64,000 nt of DNA from Haematobia irritans. Taxonomy: Eukaryota; Arthropoda; Insecta; Diptera; Muscidae. Positions 25,985 to 38,897 of the stretch are shown here, piece by piece. Below the pieces are notes generated by a model. That model worked only from the letters and a program-made list of their open reading frames with translations. It ran no database searches and was not told the DNA's origin. Positions within the stretch are counted from its first letter, which is position 1. Each line of letters begins with the position of its first letter. Made by a program: the position numbers and the translations under genes. The stretch is taken from NCBI RefSeq assembly GCF_050003625.1, contig NC_134400.1, forward strand, positions 227,332,085 to 227,396,084, written 5' to 3'.

Positions 25985-26640
25985 TGATTCATAAGAAGTT
26001 CACAACTTTTGGGAATGTTAACATATCTCTGAGTAACTGCCAAATAGAACTTGTCAAGAAAGTGAAGAATCTTGGAGTAACTTTCAATGAGAATTTAACT
26101 TGGTCTGATCATATTAATGCCAACTGCGGTAATATATACGGTATGTTGCGTAATCTTTGGTATACTCAATAGTTTACACCTTTTCGTATAAGACTGCTGT
26201 TGGCCAAATCCTATGTTCCGCCTACTTTGTTATATTGCTGTGAAATTTTCTCTGGATGTAACACCACTGACTTAAAACGACTAACAACCACGTTCAACAA
26301 CATTGCTCGTTATGTCTTCGGATTGAAACGTTACGATAATATGACAATTTTTGCGAACAAAATTTTTGGTATCCCGTTTGACAAATACGTTCAACTCAGA
26401 ACTCTGATATTCCTCCAAAAGATTATACACACAAAGGAACCACCATATCTCTACGAACGACTAACATTCGCTAGATCCAACCGTGGTAACAATTTGATAC
26501 AGATTCGACATAGAAGTCAGTTATCTGAGCGCCAGTTTTATATATATGCGACGCGTCTCTGGAATCAGTTACCCGATCAACTTCAACTTATATGCAACAC
26601 AGTACAGTTCAAGTTCTAATTTAGGGCAGTTAGGCAGTTA
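25985..26640 (+). pseudogene. Non-LTR retrotransposon A, C-terminal part
   Basis: Continuation of LINE A after the insertion. It starts near LIHKKFTTFGNVNIS, runs through KNLGVTFNENLTWSDHI, a stop at 26171 and then a 139-residue frame (26200-26619) with TRLWNQLPDQLQ. These match the RT C-terminal region of jockey/CR1-like LINEs and align with the equivalent part of LINE B. Its 3' end is not sharply defined. Confidence 0.75.
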
Positions 26641-26770
26641 ATCACAAAGAAATCTTTATGTATAAACAACAATATCTAATTCAGTATCATATTATATATA
26701 TAAATCCAATTCTTTATTATTATTATTATCTTTATTTGTTATAACATTACTGATTCTAATACTCATTATA

Positions 26771-27332
<562 letters not shown>

Positions 27333-27335
27333 CAA

Positions 27336-27949
27336 TTTTTTGAAAATTTCTATTTTGCAATTTCCAACCGCGGGAATAACCCTTCAATATATTGGCCAAA
27401 GGTCTTGACTCTATATTTCACAATTCTCCCGGTCTGACCCATATGCATATGTATATAGCACAAATAACAAAGTTACTTTATCCAGCTACATAAAGTTACA
27501 AAAACATAAGCAACTTGCAATAAATGCTGATGTCGGATATCTTCCAATCAATCGGATATCCTATCGATTTATGATGGTTAAATTTACTCACGAAAATGTT
27601 CATAATGTTTCCAAACTCACTAAGTATTGTTCAGTTAATAAAAATAACTCCGCTAATGACATTCAAATGAGCTGAATTTTCCCATTTATGGTTCATTAAA
27701 GAAAACGTTAAAGTGAAATTCTGTATCACAAATTCTCGAAACCTTTGCCTCATCCTTACTGAATCCTAATAAATCTGCTGATGCGTTAATGTTTAAGTAG
27801 CAATTAAAAAGTGTTGATAAGCAAAGGCAGATAAAGCAAAGGCCAGAGCGACCGCATCATAACTCACGATATGCCATCGCTTCCTTCATCCCAATAATCA
27901 CAAGCATTGGAGAAATGCTTATATTCAATACGCTTTCAAACATGTTTTC
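27336..27949. other. Unassigned intergenic DNA
   Basis: No gene or recognisable repeat. The last 15 bases before the LINE are its left target duplication (27950-27964). Confidence 0.4.
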
Positions 27950-28094
27950 AAAGAATTATATTAGGTTAGGTTAAAGTGGCAGCCCGATTAAGATTCAGGC
28001 TCACTTAGACTATTCAGTCCATTGTGATACCACATTAACTATAAGTACCTATTACATATGGGCACTTCTAGTTTTAACCGTTGAACCTTCTCGA

Positions 28095-31000
28095 TTATTT
28101 TCTTCTGTTGAACCAACCAGATTGTTCCAAAAACATTAGCAGACTGCTTAAGTTAACGTTTTCCAGGTCCGCCAGTAATCTGAAGCTATATGCCCCTAAA
28201 ATTTGCTTACGCCTTACACAAAATGCAGGACACTCACACAAGAGGTGTTTTATTGATTCCTCTTCATCCGCATCATGACAGCTCATACAATAGTCATTAT
28301 ACTTCGCACCAATAGTTTTTGCAAAATCGCCTATCAGGCAGCGACCCGTTATAGCAGATACCAGGAGTGATATCTGGCGTCTCGAGAACACTAGCATATC
28401 TAGTGTGCGATTTAAGTTTAAATGGGGCCATATTTGCTTGGTGTCGTTACAACCCTTACAATTCTCCCATCGAACATTTGCCATCATGACTGCCTTCTCA
28501 CACCAACAGATTCTAGTTCCCCTGGAATATGTAAGGTAGTTCCTAGCCTTGATAGCTCATCTGCTTCGCAGTTCCCCGGTATGTTCCTGTGGCCAGGCAC
28601 CCATATTAGGTGAATATTGTGCTACTCAGCCATCTCATTGAGAGATTTGCGGCAGTCGATGGCCGTTTTCGAGTTGAGGAACACAGAGTCCAAGGATTTT
28701 ATTGCAGGTTGACTGTCTGAGTATATATTAATGCCAATATTGCTTGGAGCATTACTTCTCAGCCAATTCACCACTTCTCTTATTGCTAATATTTCAGCCT
28801 GAAAAACACTACAGTGATCAGGTAATCTTTTCGCTATTCGAAGTTCCAGATCTTTAGAATATACTCCGAAACCCACTTGGCCATCCAATTTGGAGCCATC
28901 AGTGTAGAAATCTATATATCTTTTATTCCCCGGGGTCCGTGTACACCACGCCTCACTGTTGGGAATTAGAGTCTCAAACTTTTTGTCGAAAAGTGGACTC
29001 GCCAAAGTGTAATCCACTACGTTAGGCACATCTGGCATTATTTTGAGGACCGAACTGTGACCGTAACTTTTTTCCGACCACAGCGATAGCTCTCGCAACC
29101 GCACAGCCGTTGTTGCAGCTGACTGTTTGGCCAAAATGTCTAAAGGCAATAGATGCAGTATGACATTAAGGGAGTTTGTTCCTGTCTTGCTCAATGCACC
29201 TGAGATACACAAGCACGCCATACGCTGAACTTTGTCTAAACTTGTCGGCTGGAGAAGTGCCGGCCACCAGACTACAACACCATATAGCATTATAGGTCTA
29301 ACCACTGCCAATGTACAATTTTTGGTTTTAGTCCCCACTTTTCCCCTATTGCCTGTTTGCACGAGTATAAAGCTACCGTTGCTTTCCTCGCCCTTTCTTC
29401 AATATTAAGCTTAAAGTTTAGCTTCCTGTCCAAAATAACGCCAAAGTATTTTGCACACTCCCTAAAGGGAATTTCAATACCCCCTAAGGAAATGGGCCTA
29501 ACCGTGGGAGTTTTGCGATCTTTGCAGTACATGACTAGTTCTGTCTTTGCAGGATTTACCCCAAGACCATTATCTTTCGCCCATTTCTCAGTCATCCGGA
29601 GGGCTCTCTGTATAATATCTCTAACTATTGATGGGAATTTTCCCCTGACTGCTAGCGCCACATCATCTGCGTATGCCACCCCTTGTATCCTTTCTTTTTC
29701 TAGGGAAACCAGAAGGTCGTTTATAGCAACATTCCAAAGAAGAGGTGATAGAACTCCTCCTTGAGGAGTGCCTCTGTTCACATACCTTTGTATGTTTGCT
29801 TGTCCTAGTGTGGCTGAAATGCGTCTCTTCCTTAGAAGTTCATCTAACAGCCTAAGTATACCTGGATCAACATTCAGAGTTGTCAGTCCATTTAATATCG
29901 AGCTCGGATGGACGTTGTTGAACGCCCCTTCGATGTCTAGAAATGCCACGATTGTGTATTCTTTGACAGATAGTGAGCTTTCAATAAAGCTGACTAGTTC
30001 ATGTAATGCGATCTCAGTAGACCTACCCTTCGAGTATGCATGGTGTCGTTTCGAGAGCAAACTTGAATCGACGCTAGTTCTAAGATAAATATCTATCATC
30101 CTCTCCAGAGTCTTAAGTAGGAATGATGATAAGCTGATTGGTCGGAAATCCTTCGCATTCGAGTGAGAGGCTTTTCCCGCTTTAGGTATGAAAACGACTT
30201 TTGATTCTCTCCACTTTCATGGAATATATCCTAAGTTGATACATCCTATATATATCGCCGACAACCAGGGGATAATTCTGTCAGCCACCGCTTGTAACTC
30301 CGCCGGAGTAATTCCATCAGGTCCGGGGGATTTGAATGATCCAAAGCTATTTAACGCCCATTTTATTCTAGATTCTGATACAATTTCCTCGATAGGAAAC
30401 GACCGCTGAACCACTGTGGCACCGCCAGTGCATGGTTCAACCGTCTGATTTCCGGGAAAATGTGTGTCCAATAGTACTTCCAGCGTCTCCTCACTGGACG
30501 TTGTCCAATTGCTCTCCGATGTTTTAATGAAACCTCAATGCTGCTGCAGTAATCATTCCAAGAGTTATGCTGAGCCTTTCTCAGTTCTCGTTTGTATCAG
30601 ATTCTTCTTGTAAGCGTCCCAATCCACAGAAGGTCTGGTGGACTTTGCTTTGTTAAAGAGCTTCCTGCACGATTTCCTCATATTACCTAATTCCGTAGAC
30701 AACCATGGTGGTCGATTTTTCCCCCTTGGCTTCCCTTTAGGGCATGCAGCTTTCAGTGAAATGTTGAAGGCCTTAGTAATCCGCTCCACTGCGTGTTCGA
30801 TAACTTGCACAGTGCTCATATTTGTCTCTGGTATTTCCGGTATCATCATATTGAACGACTCCCTATACCTATTCCAGTCAGCTTTCCTAACATTTGGGGG
30901 AAATATGGTCTTGGTGGTATGAACATCAAATTTGAAACTGATGTAGCGATGATCTGAGAAGCTGTTCACTTAAAATATGCCACTCAGATATCATTTCATT

Positions 31001-31594
31001 CACTTCTTGCGAGGCCAAGGTGATGTCCAAAACCTCTTGCCTGTTTTTAGTGACAAAGGTTGGGGCATCTCCCTTGTTGCAAACTACCAGATTAGTACGC
31101 AAAATAAACTCTATTAGCGACTCTCCCCTTGCATTAGTATCACTACTTCCCCATATACTATGATGCGCATTCGCATCGCATCCCATAATGAGTTTCGCCT
31201 TTGTTTTCAGTGACTCCTCAACTAAGGTCTTAACGGCACATGGAGGCATCTCCCTGTCATGTCCCATATAGACCGAAGATACACAATATTTGCATTTGGC
31301 TATTTCTAAATTGGCAATGACAGTGTCTGCATTGCACATTGAAGGAAGCAGAAACAAGTTAAGCTCGTTTTTAGCAATTATACAGGCTCGAATTACATCA
31401 TTACCAGTATACTGCAATAGTTTGAACCCCGGAGTACTTAATTCACATATTTTGTTTCTATAAACATATGGTCCTTGAATAAGAACTATGTCTATGTCCC
31501 ATTTCATCAGGAGAACTTTTAAGGCAGCACATGCAGCCTTACAATGATGAAGATTTATCTGGAGGATCCGTAGGACCTTCGAGATTTTCAACAA
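28095..31594 (-). pseudogene. LOA-like LINE ORF2: endonuclease, RT, RNase H
   Basis: Domains in order on the minus strand: APE endonuclease from 31594 (RILQINLHHCKAA; LIMGCDANAHHSIWGS; SDHRYISF near 30955 in a shifted frame); RT (GTPQGGVLSPLLWNVAIND near 29765; AYADDVALAV, catalytic YADD, near 29670); RNase H (YTDGSKLDGQ near 28885, FQAEILAI, YSDSQPA, then WVPGHRNIPGN) with all acidic residues recognisable; and a C-terminal CCHC-like motif (CMSCHDADEEESIKHLLCEC). A TAG stop lies inside RNase H at 28622-28624, and there are frameshifts near 30960, 30500, 30150 and 29330. The protein would nick target DNA, reverse transcribe the element RNA and remove RNA, but this copy cannot make it intact. 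Confidence 0.85.
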
Positions 31595-32764
31595 CCGTCA
31601 CATCAGCCGCTTCAATCGAGTCATCAAGAATGTCCTCTTCAGAGATATCGGTGCCTCTCGCAATAACCATAGGTTCAACTTTGGTGAGTTCTGAGGCTGT
31701 AGAAGCCTCCTCACTCATACGGTATCTATCCATGTCTTCAACTTTGGTATCTCCCTCGACTTCGCAAGAGGATCCGCTTACTTCTGCTTCTGTCTGAAGG
31801 CTTGTCCATTTCTGAATCCTTTAGCTGATCGTTTTTATACACCTTCATTTGGATATAATGAAAGCCATAACATACATGGCCCTGAGACTTTGCTAGATGT
31901 GGCAAAGACTGAGTGTTCAATATAAACACTGCATGCTGTCTTGGCCCATCCACTTCATCCAAATGGCCAACCTTCCAATCAGCTGTTGGAAGATCTGGAT
32001 TGCATTGTTTCAGTCTATTTAAAATAGATTCAGGGTCAGGAGGGTTTGCAGGTATCCACGCATGTGCTCTTGGTCTAGCCGGTATGTCTTTCTTCTCGAC
32101 TAACTCTAGCAGCTCCTTCCCAAACTTCACCAATTAGTATCAGAGCAGCTTTAAAACATTCTATAGACCTCTGGTCCTCAAATGCGACTAGCTTAAATCG
32201 TCCTTGATACCAACCAGCCTCATGGTGTCGAGGATCTGGGCCGGGAAACTTTTCCAGCACCTGTGAGTAGACGCCAGACAAAGCATTCTCAATTTCCCCC
32301 CATTTTTGCTTTGGAACCATACCGTCCAATGCTCCTTTATTAATGATAGCCATCACAAGGCTGTCTTTAGCAACTGAGGCAAACGATATTTGATCCCTTT
32401 TGGAGGTTGGCAGCTCATCCGGTGATCGTTCCCTTTTTTCAGCCTCAAGAATTCCTTGATCCCATTTTAAAGAATCGCTTCGTTTAGCCGACAACGTGCT
32501 TGGGTCGACTGATCCTAATTTCTTTAGGATAAACAAAGCATTTCTGCGTTCCTTGAATCTCTTTCGTGAGGGATTACCTCCTTTTGATGCCGTTACCTTG
32601 GAAAAGGTTCGACTTGTCAAATTGTCGCCACCTGTCGACCCGTCTACAGGTCGACTAATTGGGCCTGACACTTGGTCGCTGCCCAAATTTATAACTCCAG
32701 TCGATACCCGTACACTGGGCCCTGAAGTTAGCAATCCAGTGGATGTCTTTAAATTTCTCTGCAT
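31539..32764 (-). pseudogene. LOA-like LINE ORF1 (gag-like), frameshifted
   Basis: The frame starts at ATG 32764 with a Ser/Thr-rich N-terminus and runs in three frames (breaks near 32115 and 31800). The conserved part reads GRFKLVAFEDQRSIECFKAA, then RAHAWIPANPPDPESIL and HAVFILNTQS, resembling the DUF4780-type domain of LOA-group ORF1 proteins, which bind element RNA. The tail (31733-31539) is acidic. The order and spacing to ORF2 are normal for a LINE. Confidence 0.7.
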
Positions 32765-32847
32765 GGTGGCCTAATATCCCACCACACTTGAAAACACGTC
32801 CGTTCCGTTCGACGGTTGAATAAAGTATATCAAAAGAATTATATTAG

Positions 32848-33570
32848 AATTCAATTTGAGGAATTGTTGAGAAAATCGCGTTCTCAACAAAAACAGACAT
32901 TACCCTCAACAGTACAATTCAACACGTTAGCAACAACTTTTCAAACAAAATTTCATTTTAATGCTTCAAACCTATTGGAAAATTTGTTGAAAGCAAGCAA
33001 TTTGCAAGGCCATTTGAATTAATGTTGAAGATGGGATTCACTATGAATTTTATATGGCATTACCTAAGAAAAATACTCATCCTTGTGTTTGTTGGGATGG
33101 CACTGAAAGAACAAAACACACAAAAGTCTAACAAGAGTAAGAATGCCTGCCTGTGATGGCATTTGCCATCAATAGCACTCAATACTGAGGGTCTGTCTTG
33201 AAAGACTACTGGTTGTTTTGTCCATGAATTCGAGATCTGCCCACATCTGTGATAAAGATTTCCTCACTCTACTGGAGGAGAGCAAGCATCAATTGGGTAA
33301 ACTATAATTTATTGAAACAACTAAAAAATGTGTAGTACACAACGAAAAACTGGGTTGGAGAATTTATACTGGAGATCTTGTACAGATCTCATAGCAATAT
33401 CTCCTCTCGGAAATCCTATAAACCAGACGGACGGGCCACATCGATCCAGATTTTCAGGACGATCGTACTAATATCTTTCCTCTATTGCTTAGTTTAGCTA
33501 ATATACGGTTTTAAGATGAAACTAAACTACATTGTGAGGATTGAAGAGAAAAATCTACAATTACCAAACT
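32848..33570. other. Unassigned intergenic DNA
   Basis: No gene recognised. The right target duplication of the LINE ends at 32847 and the next TIR element begins at 33572. Confidence 0.4.
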
Positions 33571-34080
33571 ACACCCATAAAAAAGTGACCACTTCTTTAA
33601 GTTTAAATGAAGTCATTGTGAAGAAAGTTGAACTTCGTATAGCGCAAAAACATTTTTATTTTTTTGAACGATGTGATTTTCATTGAAATTAGGTAGAATG
33701 CATTCCATATATTAGTTAACATTTTCCTATATTTATGTACCCTTATACTACAGAATGAAAAAATTTAACTGAATTGAATTCATATATGGAATGATTTTAT
33801 TTAACTTTTTTCATACATTTGGACAAATCTTACATATGTGTGGTAAACATTTTACTTCAAAATTAGAACTGCTTACCTTCGTTTTTAAATACAATTTTAT
33901 TTATTTATATAGGCATTGTTTTCTTCTTCGTTTTATTAATATATTAAATATATTTATTAAGAATCAACAGCATCTACTGGCCTTGAAATATTAGTTTATT
34001 ATTCCACTATTTCCATATAATGTCATCAACTGTAAAACGCATTTTTTTCTTCTTATTGTACCTTTCAATTTTAATAAGTT

Positions 34081-34614
34081 CCCAGCAAAAAAAGGGTCGC
34101 CAAAAAATTAATGAAAATGTTCTTTTTGGATTCGGAAGTGATGCAAAATTGACGCAGAAGCGATGGATTTAACATGGGCTTGTCATAGGACGGAAGTCCT
34201 CCATTTCAACAGCCGTTGCACTGATTTTGCATCACTTCTTTGCGTGTGATCCGAATTCAATGTTTTGAATGTAAATTAAAAAATTCTGTAATATTTTGTC
34301 AAATAAATAATTTGTTGGAAATGTTTGACATCAAATATTTTCAAAAATTCACAATTTTTACAGATTGAATTTAGCATTTTTTTCGACAAAATTTAAATGA
34401 TTTGTACCATTTTATGAATTCTTACTGTGTTATTAACATATTTGAACTAAAAAGTTAAAATTACCCATTAAAAATATGAATAAACAATGTTATAAAAAAA
34501 TTAATTAAAAGAACTTCCTGGGTAGTTAGAATAAATAACATCATTGGGAGTGCATCTCCTGGAAGTGCTTTTAAAATTGTGCCTTTGGAAGAGCTTCCAA
34601 ATTTTTTTGCTGGG
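34081..34614 (+). mobile_element. CCCAGC-type MITE, complete copy (534 bp)
   Basis: TIRs CCCAGCAAAAAAAGGG and TTTTTTTGCTGGG are visible. The empty site in element X copy 2 (38335-38345, AATAAGTTGCCGCG) shows the target, with duplication of about TT or GTT. A conserved block (34180-34250) contains CAACAGCCGTTGCACTGATT. The GGAAGAGCTTCC-like word precedes the right end. Relatives: 8379, 35448, 43138 and 48801. Confidence 0.85.
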
Positions 34615-34761
34615 TTGCTGCGTAACGATTTTGTCCTCCTTTTACAATTTCAATACCTACACCCTCAAAAAAATTGCTTCTCTAACATAGGTTCCAAACA
34701 TATTTTGCAGGAAGCACATATATTATTGGATACTGCCGATGCATTAATATGTTTCTTTTAT

Positions 34762-35150
34762 GCACCCAGAAAAAAGTGCATTCGAAACTAAAGGATAAAA
34801 TGTTCATCAATTTAGTTCAGATATTTTATTTCCATTAAGTTACATTTTTGTGTGAATTAATAAAATTTACTTGTTTCACTAAAAAACTCCTAAACTGAAA
34901 GCAGTTAGGAATAGTTCATTAACTAAACTAAGGCATGGAATTTTACTAATACTGCTTTCTTTTCTGGGAATAAGAATTTACTACTGAACAAGAAAATTTT
35001 ATTCACTGACAACAAAGCAAACAAACAAAATACGAACTAAAACCAAGTTTCCTCAAATTTAGTAAAATTTCTTATAAAATGATAATTCTGACTTCCTTTA
35101 TTATAGAAGGCTTATCATACATACGAATAACACTTGGCATAGGACTGAGC
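34762..35150 (-). mobile_element. Fragment of element X, reversed right end
   Basis: It starts CACCCAGAAAAAAGTGCATT and is the reverse complement of the terminal 390 bases of element X copy 1 (37190-37577), including GGCATGGAATTTTACTAA and the GGAAGTCAGAATTATCATT counterpart. The two form an inverted repeat about 2 kb apart. Confidence 0.8.
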
Positions 35151-35447
35151 TGTTGTATAAAATATTATTTTTTATATAATATAATATTTTTATATAACAA
35201 TTTTGTAACAAAAAACAAGTTTGACATTTTGGAAGGAATTCAAAAACTCTAACAAAAGAAGAACGTGGAGTAGAGTATAAGCATACACAAATAATTTTAT
35301 AATATACACATAAATTTATTTAGGCGTGAACAGTTTTTTACTAGCAAATAACACAATTTTAAATACATTTAAAACTTATCGTGTTTTGTACTTAATTTCA
35401 TTTTTTACGCTCTAAAAGTTCCGGACAAGCGTTATTTATGTATTTGT

Positions 35448-35664
35448 CAAAATATCAAAAAATTTCTTAATTCACATCCAAAACACTGGATTCGCATCAC
35501 ACCTTAAGAAGTGATACAAATTCAGTGCAACGGCTGTTGAAATGGTGGACATCCGTCCTATGACAAACCCATGTTAAATTCAACGCTTCTGCGTCAATTT
35601 TGCACCACTTCCGGATCCAAAAAGAACATTTTCACTACTTTTTTGGCGACGCTTTTTTGCTGGG
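35448..35664 (-). mobile_element. CCCAGC-type MITE fragment
   Basis: Reverse-oriented left part of the family: it ends TTTTTTGCTGGG and contains CAACGGCTGTTGAAATGG near 35525 and GGATCCAAAAAGAACATTTT near 35615. The opposite TIR is absent. Confidence 0.7.
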
Positions 35665-35759
35665 ATGTTGATATCTTTCGTCAACCCTCCCGGTTTCCAT
35701 CTCTATTTCTTTCTCTATACTCTCTCTGTTGCTCTCTGAATAAAATATCACAACATATA

Positions 35760-36055
35760 CAGTAATCCCTCGATTTACGTCGTGATTGGTTCCGGAATTT
35801 GACGACGTTAATCGAAACGACGTGAACCGAATTAAAAATTGCTCATACTGACTCCTAAGTCCATTTATTTATATATTTGCGCGTACATAATAAAAATCTT
35901 CAGAAATAAAGGTAATTCAGTAATTTCGGTAAGAACTTCAGAAAAAAAGGTTTCAATTTCAAGGCGTTTCTGATTAAGTGGGCAAAAAAAATCGACGACG
36001 TAAATCGAAGTTTGGTGGAACAAAAACTTTGACGACGTAAATCGAGGGATTACTG
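35760..36055. mobile_element. pogo-like MITE (296 bp) with perfect 23 bp TIRs
   Basis: The ends CAGTAATCCCTCGATTTACG... are perfect inverted repeats over 23 bases, flanked by TA (35758-35759, 36056-36057). The related element at 4462-6068 carries the empty site with a single TA (near 5862). CAGT ends and TA duplication suit pogo/Tigger-type transposons. Shorter GACGACGTnAATCGAA repeats lie inside both ends. No coding capacity. Confidence 0.85.
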
Positions 36056-36541
36056 TATGTTTACTCGAAATTTTGTATATTTATATATGTTTACATTCAC
36101 ACATATTATTTGTATGAAACATTCATGCCCTAAACATAATATATTCTAACATATTAACATATGGGTCCCAAACATGTAGTGTTAGCTTATGAACATTACA
36201 TGTTTGCACTTAAATATATTGTGTTTAAAAATTGTGCCCGAAACACATGTTGTTTATATCAAAACATATGAAAAACATATTTTTCTAAGAGTGTACAAAT
36301 ATAAATCATCACAAACCATTTTTTCCCCAAAAGATTAGCGTCACTGAATATTACCTGTTAATTGAAAATTCGAAAATGAAGACGAATGAAGGGGTTGCTA
36401 TTCAGTTTTCTTTCTTTATACACCATCTCGAACATAATTTTTTCTCACTAATTTAAAACAACAAATATTTTATATATTTTATTTGTTATTTATTATATTA
36501 TTTTACTATATTATTTTTTAACAATCCCTCCGTATACCATA

Positions 36542-37046
36542 CACTCAAAAAAAAAGTGAACTCTCTATTTCACTAAAGCCAATTTAACTTTATTTTAGTT
36601 CGTAGAATTATTATGTTTGGAGAAAGTTTTCTTTACTCTAATAATTGTTTGTGTACGTTATTTAAATTAACTAAACCCGAGGAAAAAAATATACTCAAAT
36701 GAAACATAAAGATTAACTAAATTCGTGTCTTCCACAAAATAGTTCAGAATTTCTTTAAATTTGTACATTTTACCAAAAATGCGTCCATCATGAACTTCGT
36801 ATGTCACTAAAGACATTCTTGCAATTTTGAACTCCTTCAAACTACAAAATTTTCTTTAACAAGTGAAAAAACTTAGTTATGTCTAATAAATCTTCTTGAA
36901 TTTGTCGAAAATATTTACTTATTTTTATGACATCGGCGTGATGCCAACGTTTGTAAACTGTTTAGTTAAAATTTTCTACAAATATTCAAAATTTTCTAAA
37001 ATTAACCGAAAGTTTTCATCCTGGTGGGTTCACTGTTTTTTCAGTG
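36542..37046. mobile_element. CACTCAAAA-type TIR element (505 bp)
   Basis: The ends CACTCAAAAAAAAAGTGAAC and the reverse of CACTGAAAAAACAGTGAACC are flanked by TA (36540-36541, 37047-37048). Element X copy 2 has the empty site near 38608 with a single TA. The interior has no recognisable gene. Confidence 0.85.
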
Positions 37047-37825
37047 TAACAACGCGATTCCAACTAAAAAAACAGCCCACTCGCGAACATATCGATTACA
37101 GGTAGATAAAAGAAATATAGGAAAATTTCCTATATTCTAACAAGTGTGTTCCTTAAGTTTTAAAAGGATTGAATACTTCTTAGTACGAATGAACTAAAAT
37201 ATTTTTCTATGCCAAGTGTTATTCGTATGTATGATAAGCTTTCTATAATAAAGGAAGTCAGAATTATCATTTTATAAGAAATTTTACTAAATTTGAGGAA
37301 ACGTGGTTTTAGTTCATATTTTGTTTATTTTTACGAATGCTTTGTTATCAGTGAATAAAATTTTCTTGTTCAGTATTAAATTCTTATACCCAGCGAAGAA
37401 AATAGTGTTAGTAAAATTCCATGCCTTATACTAGTTAATGAACTATTCCTAACTGCTTTCAGGTTAGGATTTTTTACTGAAGCAAGTAAATATTATCATT
37501 TTAAACAAAATTTAACTTAATGGAAATAAATTGGCAAAACATTTTTTCCTTCAGTTCCGAATGCACTTTTTTGGGTCTACATAACTAAAACGTTTGTTAA
37601 ATTGAATGCAACTTGCGTTTAATAAATGATGTTGAAAAACATTCAAAACTAGGATTTCAAAAGCGTTTTCTATACTCAAAAAATCCATTTTTGCGTACCT
37701 TAGTTAAATGAACTAAATAATGGTGAAAAATTAAATACAAATGAAGCATAAAGATTTACTAAATGCGGACGACGCGTTATCTGTAATGCATCTGAAAAAC
37801 GAATCTCTTTACTTAAATATTAATG

Positions 37826-38897
37826 CACCCAGAAAAAAGTGACCCCTTCTTTAAGTTAAAATGAACTAATTGTGAAGAATGTTGAACTTCGTATAGCGCC
37901 AAAGACATTTTTATTTTTTTGAACGATGTGATTTTCGTTGAAATTAGGTAGAATGCATTCCATATATTAGTTAACATTTTCCTATATTTATGTACCACTT
38001 TACCACGGAATGAAAAAATTTAACTGAATTGAATTCATATATGGAATGATTTTATTGAACTTTTTTCATACATTGGGACAAATCTTACATATCTGTGGTA
38101 AACCTTTTTACTTCAAACTTAGAACTACTTAGCTTCGTTTTATTTTATTTATTTATATAGGCAATTTTTTCTTCAATAAAAAAACGGTTTATTAATATAT
38201 CAAATATATTTATTAAGAAACAACAGCATCGACTGGGCTTGAAATATTAGTTTAATATTCCACTATTTCCAATTTCCATGTAATGTCATCAACTGTAAAA
38301 CGCATTTTTCCTTCTTCTTGTACCTTTCACTTTTAATAAGTTGCCGCGTAACGAGTTTGTCCTCCTTCTACAATTTCAATACTTACAAATAAAAAAATCA
38401 TAAACCAATTTTTTCACAAAAGGTTAGCGTCACTGAATGTTACCTTTTAATTGAAGATTCCAAAATGAAGACGAATGAAGGGGTTGTTATTCTGTTGTCT
38501 TTCTTTATACACCATCACGAACATAGTTTTTTCTCACTAATTTAAAATAACAAATATTTTATATATTTTATTTATTATATTATTTTTTAACAATCCCTCC
38601 GTATACCATAACAACGCGATTCCAACTAAAAAACAACCCACGCGCAAACATACCGATTACATCGATGACAGTTATCGATTACAGGTAGATAAAATAAATA
38701 TAGGAAAATTTCCTATATTCTAACAAGTGTGTCTCCTTAAGTTTTAAAAGAATTGAATACTTCTTAGTACGAATGAACTAAAACATTTTTCTATGCCAAG
38801 TGTTATTCGTATGTATGATAAGCTTTCTATAATAAAGGAAGTCAGAATTATCATTTTATAAGAAATTTTACTAAATTTGAGGAAACTTGGTTTTGGT
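37826..38897 (+). mobile_element. Element X, copy 2 (3'-truncated, without insertions)
   Basis: It begins CACCCAGAAAAAAGTGACC and aligns with copy 1 across all three insertion points, giving empty sites. Homology stops near 38897, so the right TIR is missing. It has an extra stretch of about 20 bases near 38660 (around ACATCGATGACAGTTATCGA) absent from copy 1. Confidence 0.75.

Larger units (their letters stand above)
27965..32832 (-). mobile_element. LOA-like LINE, near full length
   Basis: The 4.87 kb element is flanked by the direct repeat AAAGAATTATATTAG (27950-27964 and 32833-32847). It holds a 68 base 5' leader, ORF1 (from 32764), ORF2 (from about 31594, EN-RT-RNase H) and a 3' end GCCACTTTAACCTAACCT without a long poly-A. 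The RNase H after RT and the ORF1 type place it in the I/LOA group; LOA is inferred from the ORF1 sequence. Multiple frameshifts make this copy inactive. Confidence 0.85.
34660..36293 (+). mobile_element. CACCCTC-type TIR element (1.63 kb), TA duplication
   Basis: The ends CACCCTCAAAAAAATTGC and TTTTTCTAAGAGTG lie between TA 34658-34659 and TA 36294-36295. The empty site with a single TA is at about 38389 in element X copy 2. Compared with the relative at 4462-6068, it lacks the tRNA-like core but has acquired a reversed end of element X (34762-35150), a CCCAGC MITE fragment (35448-35664) and a pogo-like MITE (35760-36055). Confidence 0.85.
33572..37577 (+). mobile_element. CACCCA-type TIR element X, copy 1, with three insertions
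   Basis: The ends are CACCCATAAAAAAGTG (33572) and the reverse of GACCCAAAAAAGTGC (37577), each flanked by TA. The second copy at 37826-38897 aligns with it but lacks three blocks. These identify the insertions 34081-34614, 34660-36293 and 36542-37046. Removing them leaves about 1.3 kb of non-coding AT-rich sequence. The TA duplication and TIRs suggest a Tc1/mariner-type non-autonomous element. Confidence 0.75.

Noticed and set aside
28422..30922. Plus-strand frames antisense to the LOA-like LINE (for example 29357-29764)
   Set aside because: They are shadows of the minus-strand endonuclease, RT and RNase H frames.
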